A stretch of DNA of 64,000 nt, from NCBI GenBank assembly GCA_009731375.1, contig BJOX01000243.1:279217-343216 (forward strand). Reading direction: 5' to 3'. Each line of letters starts with the position of its first letter. Positions within the stretch are counted from its first letter, which is position 1. Below, piece after piece: positions 58,673 to 64,000 of the stretch. The notes under the pieces are model-generated. The model made no database searches and was not told where the DNA came from. It was given only the letters and a program-made list of their open reading frames with translations. Origin of the DNA: Paulinella micropora (lineage: Eukaryota > Cercozoa > Imbricatea > Euglyphida). The translations under genes were made by a program, and so were the position numbers.

Positions 58673-61590
58673 TTATTTTCTTTCTAAATAAATCACCTTT
58701 TCTGATAATTGTTGAACGGCCTTAATTAACGGGGCGATAAACTCTGAATAACCTATACCATAACCGACATCACCACTATCAACACAATTAACATCTTCTG
58801 GATTAACACTCACACCTTTCAATCCGCATTCTTTTCTTTGCTTTGGACACGGAACCATAATTTTTTCTTTTGAAAATCCAGCAAAATCTAACAAATCCAT
58901 TTCCGTTAATACTTCTTCTACCTCTTGTGCTATCAAACCCGCTCTCTGTTTCTTGTTGTCATCAATCATACGATGACAGACTGGATTTAAATCTAAGCCT
59001 CAACACTCTTTTATGTCCTCTTTTTTTCGTCTGTCTGATGTTTGAACGGGACCAGTCAATACCCATAATTGTCCATCGCTTGCTTTCAAAGGCATTAAAG
59101 CAGTATTTGAACTATTCTCCCATATGAACCCACTCGTTGAAGAATTATTCACTCTAAATCTAATAGCATAAGAAGTTAATCCTGTGCCTACTCCTCCTGC
59201 TGGTGCTGTTCCTCCACTTAATGCTTTATTTGCTCCAGACTGAGACATATCAATCCCCCATGCTGAATCACCAGTATCCCAAATAAATATTGCGCGGTTA
59301 CCACCCCCGTCTGTTTGTCCTTGAGTTTCTATTTTCGCTCCATTAGTAGTTGTGGTCGTTAGCAACCCTATGTAATCCCCGCACTAGCCGTTATTAATCC
59401 TGCTGTGCTTATATTCATCGCCTCAGACCATGTTATATTACTTCCCGCCGTTATTCCTGATTTATAATAAAAAGCCAGTTTATCACCTTTTTGAATTAGA
59501 AAGTTTGAACCGCTGTGGCTTGACTTCCAGTTCGTGCCATCAAAATAAGTATCAAAACTTAAGTTTATATTGTCGTGTGCCCAGTTCAATAATTGAAATG
59601 TTGGATAAGCATCCGCCGTTGTTATTGCTTGTAAGTGTGGCCCCGCGGGGTCGCTCGCCGTTCCATATAATTCTAAACCTCCTGTTAATCCTATTCCTTT
59701 TGTTGAGTTGCCTATGATTATCGGTTTGCCTAGTGCTGTTGTTATTTTATCGCTCGTTGCCAATGTGGTTGTTGATATCCCCGCACTAGCCGTTATCAAT
59801 CCTTTCGTCCATAAAGTCCCGTTTGCCCCATTCAATGACATTAATAATTGTTCATTAGAATTTTCCCACACAAAACCATCTGCCGAAGCAAAACCAGACC
59901 TAAATCTTATAGCAAAGCCTGAAATATCGTTGCCTGCAACCGCAGACCCTCCAGATAGACTTTTACCTGCCCCTGGTTGAGCCATATAAATCCCCCATCC
60001 TGCGTTGTCTGTATCCCACAGAAATATACCCTGTCCATTTCCTCCATCTACTTTATTTTGAATAGATAACTTGCAACTGCCATCTGCTGTTAATAATCCG
60101 CTCGCCGTTAATGTAGTTGTAGTTATTCCTGCGGTTGAAGTAATTATTGTTCCTGTTATTGTTCCACCATTTGTTATGTTGTTTGAATTCATATCCAAAG
60201 CACCATAAAACCGCATACCGCCAGCATTGTTAAAACGGACAATGTCAGATGAAGCACTTTTATTATCCAAAAGTTTTGAAATATAAAGTCCCGCCCCTTT
60301 TGCATCAAATGCTACATTTGTAAATACATAACCTCGTTGGTTCGCGGTTCCACTTGTAGCGGTATTTAGAGTAAATAAGAAATATTGATAATCACCTGAT
60401 GTCTGTGAAAAGAATATATCTCCTCCATTTTGGTTTAATATCCTCGCCCATTATATAGTATATTTCCACCATTAATGATAACTTGATTATTAAAATCAGC
60501 CGTTTGTGTTAAAGTTAGATATTTTATCGTAGTGCTCGCCCCATTAAATGTTTTACTTCCTGTTATGGTTTGGTCCGTTGTTAGTTTCACACAATTGTCA
60601 TCCAGATATTGTCTATTTACCGCTTCATTCGCATTTTGCGGTGCTCCTAGATTAACAATCCACTCATATTACAATCTAAGCCAGCAGCATTAAACCACGA
60701 AACAATCGTCCCGTCAATAATAAAACTTATTTTTTCGCAGAAATTTCAAAGTTGTAATATGTTGCAGTTTTCATATCCAAACTAGCAATTGACCCGATAT
60801 TACTTGTAGAATTGAAAACGATGAATGTGCCTTTTGTTGTTGAATTGATTGAATTTCCAGTAATTTCAACACCACTGCTATATGTCTTAATTCCTGCTAT
60901 GGTTTGGTTTCCTGTTAAGTTTCACATTTTGCCAGTCTTTTGTATCAACATAACTTTTATTTGCTCCATCTGTTGAAGCGGAAGGGTCGGCTAGTTTGTT
61001 ATTTTGTTGTTATTCAAACTTAATGTTGTTCCAGTTGCGGTTATAATTAAAGTATTACCTGAATATAACTCTACATACGAACCAGTTATTTGTATCGGAT
61101 ACCAAGTCGCTGTTGCTGTTTTTTGTGCTGCAATCATTCCTATTTTTGTATCAAATGCTATAACGATGCCGTCAAAAGTAGTAGGATTGGATGAACCACT
61201 TTTCTAAAGTTGATGTAAATTTTTATTTCCTGCTATGGTTTGGTCTCCTGTTAGTTTAACCACCGAAGTATCAAGGACAGAAACATCCACACCATCAACC
61301 AAATTCACATTTGGTATGCTTTGGCTTTTCATATCAATACCCGCACTAGCATTTATTATGTTGCTGAATGTTTTAATTCCTCCTATGGTTTGGTCTCCTG
61401 TTAGTTTAATCACCGAACCATCAACTGCGAGATTTGCGAGATTAATTCCATTATAATATTATGTAGAAGCCCCTAAAATAGCAAAACCACCCATATTTAG
61501 TCCTCCCGTCAGACTGGCTGTGCCGTCTAATCTAAAAAAGTCTTCCTCCCGTCGTGCTGGTGTTGCTAATGATATTATTAATGAAAAAGA
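58673..61590 (-). pseudogene. virion fibre protein with C-terminal S74 intramolecular chaperone, heavily frameshifted
   Basis: A receptor-binding-type trimeric fibre. From the N-terminus: DFFRLDGTASLTGGLNMGG (about 61540), then repeated VKLTGDQTIAGIKTF-like segments (61200-61420 and further), typical of fibre shafts. Two copies of a module with FLWDTDNAGWGIYMAQPG, KSLSGG, AIRFR and GFVWENS follow (about 59800-60070 and 59070-59330). The C-terminus has SDRRKKEDIKE, the Ser/Lys autocleavage motif of S74 endosialidase-type chaperones. After an in-frame TGA (about 59000) comes RAGLIAQEVEEVL...YSEFIAPLIKAVQQL. The chaperone would fold the trimer and cut itself off. At least five frame breaks are present. 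The start codon is not identifiable. Confidence 0.75.
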
Positions 61591-61926
61591 CCAAGATGAT
61601 ACACCAGAAGAAAGCAGTGAGAGCGATGAAGAATGTGATTTTACTGATATCATTGCAGAAAAGTTGGCTAAGATGAAAATAAGAAGAAAGAAAGAGGAAG
61701 CAAAGAAGAAAGTAAGTAAAAAGCCTGTGCCTGAGCCTGAACCTGATGAGAGCCGAAGCCTAAATCTAAGAAAAGTGAAGAAAGTGAAGAAGAGCCGAAG
61801 CCTAAATCTAAGAAAGGAAATGGTAAGAAGTCAAACATATCTGTTAATGTTTATAATCAAGCAGAGAAGCCAAGTAAGAAAGAAAAAAATAATGATGATG
61901 TCTCAAAGATGTTTTTAAAATTTTGA
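61565..61926 (+). pseudogene. highly charged low-complexity protein, frameshifted
   Basis: Begins NEKDQDDTPEESSESDEECD (acidic), then a basic helix KMKIRRKKEEAKKKV, PVPEPEPDE, and after a frame change near 61760 two EPKPKSKK repeats and SNISVNVYNQAEKPSK, ending at TGA 61926. Precedes the integrase by 9 bases on the same strand. No in-frame ATG is seen at the expected start. It may be an integrase partner; function unknown. Confidence 0.4.
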
Positions 61927-61935
61927 TAATATATC

Positions 61936-62928
61936 ATGGACTACAAACATAGTCAGCAACAAGAAACTCCTGAGCAGACAGAGCGGAAAGAAAAACTTGA
62001 AGAAGCAATTGAAATACACAAGCAATCAAAGCCAGCTAAGATATGGAACACAATAACTGCCCCCGAGGCTAAACCACTAAGCCAAGTATTTATTGACTTA
62101 ATGGATATGTCAAAGGTTGCGACAAAGAAAGGTAATGCTAACTATAATTTCGGACTAGTAGCAATTGATGTATATAGCCGTCGTGGTTGGATTGAGCCAA
62201 TTAAAAATAAAACTACAGGTTATGTTTTGGAAGGATTAAAAAAAAATATTTACAAAAGAAGTCACTAAAAGTATTACTTCAGATAATGGCGGTGAGTTTA
62301 AGGGTCAAGTGGCTGAATATTTTAGACAGAACAATATTGAACACAGACCGGTTCAAGTAGGCAATCACAGAACAATGGGGATAATAGATAGATTTATTAG
62401 AACAGTACGGAATGAATTAAATTTAATATGGGAATTTAAAGAAAGTTTTCAATGGGTGCCGATTATTCATGAGGTTGTTGATGCTTATAATAAAACATAC
62501 CATACAACAATTAAAGCAGTACCTATTAATGTTTATGAAGGGACTGAAAAAAACACACAGGAAATGTACAGAAATCCTTTAATTAATGAATTCCCTAAGG
62601 GAACAAGAGTGAGAAAGGAATTAGAAAGAACTATTTTTTCTAAAGGTGATAAACAATTCAGTTTTTTCTCTTTAGTAATTTGTTTAACTTTATCAGCTAA
62701 CTGCTCTGCCGGTTCTGTTTCTTCCGGTTGCTCATCAACATGGGTCTTTAATAATTCACTTGGTCTTACTAAGTCTTCTTCAGATAGGATAACTTTGAAG
62801 CCCTTACGGCCTTTAACCTTAAATATAGTTTTACAACGAAAGAACAACTAAAACGAGAAAGTGTTGACAGCGATAATATAAGAACTTCAACACGATCAAA
62901 AAAGAAAGTTGATAAATTAGACTTATAA
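61936..62928 (+). pseudogene. INT: rve-family integrase with a frameshift and an internal inverted segment
   Basis: Would insert the element into host DNA. The N-terminal part has QVFIDLMDM (first acidic residue) and VAIDVYSRRGWIEPI. A shift in an A-run near 62240 moves to the frame with TSDNGGEFKG (second Asp) and NHRTMGIIDRFIRTVRNEL, where the third acidic position is Asp. After FSKGDKQ (about 62655) the plus strand stops making sense. The minus strand of about 62660-62835 encodes IFKVKGRKGFKVILSEEDLV and DEQPEETEPAEQLADKV, and the plus strand then resumes with RTSTRSKKKVDKLDL to TAA at 62928. This indicates inversion of about 175 bp within the SH3/chromo-like C-terminal region. Confidence 0.85.
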
Positions 62929-63439
62929 GTTATCAATTATTTTTGGATTAAATGTATTTCTTATGTTTTTGGTTGTCTTATGAATTTCTTTCCCATTTAT
63001 CCTTATAGTTGAACCGCATTTACATTTTATTTTTTCCATACTTAAATCATCATTTGAAGTATTAATTCCTTTCATTCTTAATTCGTGATTGCTTGATAAA
63101 AGATGTCGTGCTTTGTAAGCATTTGTTGTCTCTTCACCACATTCACATATAAAATTTTTCTTCATCCATTCCTTATTCCATTTATTTTTGTATTGTTGTT
63201 TATTTTGCTTAACTCGTTCATCATTGTATTTTTTCCAAACTTCGTATTTAGGTCTTATGTTTTCTTCATAAAATCTATTTGCTTCCTCTAAGGCTTGTTC
63301 CTTATTTCTTTTTCCATTTATACAAATTTTTAACTTTAATTTTGTTTTCCTCTCCCCACCTTACAACTACTCTTGGGGATACATCGTTGTTCATAACATG
63401 CACACCTCCCTTGTTGATTTTCTGTAGAATGTCAGCCAT
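62923..63439 (-). pseudogene. AP2-like/zinc-motif protein, paralogue of the left-end gene, one frameshift
   Basis: Starts MADILQKINKGGVHVMNND at 63439. A shift near 63320 continues with CINGKRNKEQALEEANRFYE, matching CIGKKKSKEQAFEEAKKYHE of the left-end gene. The C-terminal half (62923-63165) has FICECGEETTNAYKARHLLS with a following H, then KCKCGSTIRINGKEIHKTT, two C-x-C-G...H zinc motifs. It overlaps the integrase tail by six bases. DNA binding is inferred. Confidence 0.65.
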
Positions 63440-63470
63440 ATCTTTAAATGGAATTAAATTTATAACACAT

Positions 63471-63813
63471 TAATAATTATTTACAGGTAGCCTTTTTTCT
63501 TTCTTTTGTCTGTCTGTATTTGTTATAAATAGGTAGACGAAATAATAAATAACGGCTCTTAGTGGAAAAACACTTCTCACACCAGACACCTAGGCGTTAC
63601 CGCTAAAAAGCCCCCGTGTGGCTTTTTTACATGGACAACTTTTCGCTTTTTGTGTAAAGTAGTCCAGAGAGAAATTCGTAATAAGAGATTTTAATGAAAT
63701 TGTTGTTTTGAACTTAGAGAGAATAGTTAGACGAAATAATGAATAACGGCTCTTAGTGTGGTTTCTCTAGAGAAACTGCACTGAACCACTGTCGGGAAGT
63801 GGCCCCCTATACT
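63471..63813 (-). repeat. right terminal inverted repeat, longer than the left by about 170 bp
   Basis: Its outer part (about 63735-63813) and inner part (63471-63564) both match the left repeat. Between them lies a unique segment of about 170 bp bordered by two copies of a GACGAAATAAT-AATAACGGCTCTTAGTG block. The unique part has a hairpin TAAAAAGCC...GGCTTTTTTA (about 63605-63630). The palindrome GTTTCTCTAGAGAAAC is at 63761-63776. Confidence 0.85.
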
Positions 63814-63829
63814 AGTAGTAGTAGTAGTG

Positions 63830-63883
<54 letters not shown>

Positions 63884-63926
63884 TAGTAGTATAGTAGTAT
63901 AGTAGTAGTAGTAGTAGTAGTAGTAA

Positions 63927-63970
<44 letters not shown>

Positions 63971-64000
63971 TAGTAGTATAGTAGTAGTATAGTAGTAGTA
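63814..64000. repeat. TAG microsatellite, right flank of the Polinton insertion
   Basis: TAG repeats with GTATAGTATAGTA variants run from the element end to the window edge. The first six bases, AGTAGT, are the probable target duplication. Confidence 0.9.

Larger units (their letters stand above)
34460..63813. mobile_element. Maverick/Polinton-like endogenous viral element, with a nested Ty3/gypsy element
   Basis: Inverted terminal repeats (34460-34609 and 63471-63813) bound 29.35 kb, or about 19.4 kb without the nested retrotransposon. That is the usual Polinton size. Inside are a protein-primed polymerase B, rve integrase, adenain-like protease, packaging ATPase, double jelly-roll capsid protein and penton, which together define viral Polintons and Polinton-like viruses. 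The element is clearly AT-rich compared with the LINE and Ty3 genes. Layout: replication genes on plus at left, structural genes on minus in the middle, integrase on plus at right. Frameshifts in almost every gene show that it is a relic. Confidence 0.93.

Noticed and set aside
54226-59010. UGA recoding (TGA as Trp) in the viral element, suggested by in-frame TGA in protease and fibre
   Set aside because: TGA also serves as the normal stop of several genes here, Trp is encoded by TGG, and TAA and frameshifts interrupt other genes equally, so decay explains it.
61459-61653. Separate 64-codon minus-strand gene
   Set aside because: Its right half (DFFRLDGTASLTGG onward) is the fibre N-terminus and its left half is the antisense of the charged plus-strand gene.

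Overview
The window comes from a eukaryotic, most likely protist or algal, nuclear genome. It combines very long simple-sequence tracts, a non-LTR retrotransposon, a Ty3/gypsy retrotransposon, at least one intron-bearing host gene, and an integrated AT-rich double-stranded DNA virus-like element. The host cannot be named from sequence alone; DNA-virus-derived elements of this type with short hairpin-bounded genes are typical of unicellular eukaryotes and their giant viruses.

Layout. 1-4759 (minus strand) is a LINE-type element: a fused RNA-binding, AP-endonuclease and reverse transcriptase frame with two in-frame stops, running off the left edge. A second piece of the same element sits between two gaps at 5621-5885. 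From 5.9 to 13.1 kb the DNA is mostly microsatellites, with an exact 1067-bp duplication across a 10-N gap. From 13.5 to 25 kb is less repetitive DNA with a 3' exon of a BTB/T1-like gene (13802-14545), a decayed copy of its 3' part (19543-19860) and several tandem duplications. From 25 to 33.6 kb is a microsatellite and minisatellite domain dominated by ATCT tracts, closed by a 387-bp foldback element (33645-34031).

The main object is 34460-63813: a Maverick/Polinton-type (Polinton-like virus) element, bounded by terminal inverted repeats starting 5'-AGTATAGGGGG and inserted in a TAG microsatellite (probable 6-bp duplication AGTAGT). It carries the hallmark set: protein-primed DNA polymerase B, rve integrase, adenain/Ulp1-like protease, FtsK/HerA-type packaging ATPase, double jelly-roll major capsid protein and penton (minor capsid) protein. 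It also has an S74-chaperoned fibre, an ExoX-C-like protein, small membrane and basic proteins, and a pair of related AP2/zinc-motif genes facing inward from the two ends. Nearly every gene is broken by frameshifts, so this is an endogenous relic of about 19.4 kb net.

A complete 9954-bp Ty3/gypsy element (34718-44671; 130-bp LTRs, AATG target duplication, one 3041-codon gag-pol frame with all catalytic motifs) is nested inside the left-hand gene of the Polinton. Because the Ty3 frame is intact while the surrounding viral genes are riddled with indels, the Ty3 insertion is younger and the viral decay is real rather than sequencing error.

The most unusual signal is a family of 145-146-bp intergenic modules in the Polinton (50130-50274, 57329-57474, 58459-58604, and a diverged one at 51511-51634). 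Each consists of two hairpins inside a larger palindrome, sits between gene ends and gene starts, and shows compensatory base changes in the stems. They look like a mix of transcript-end hairpin and start-site element.
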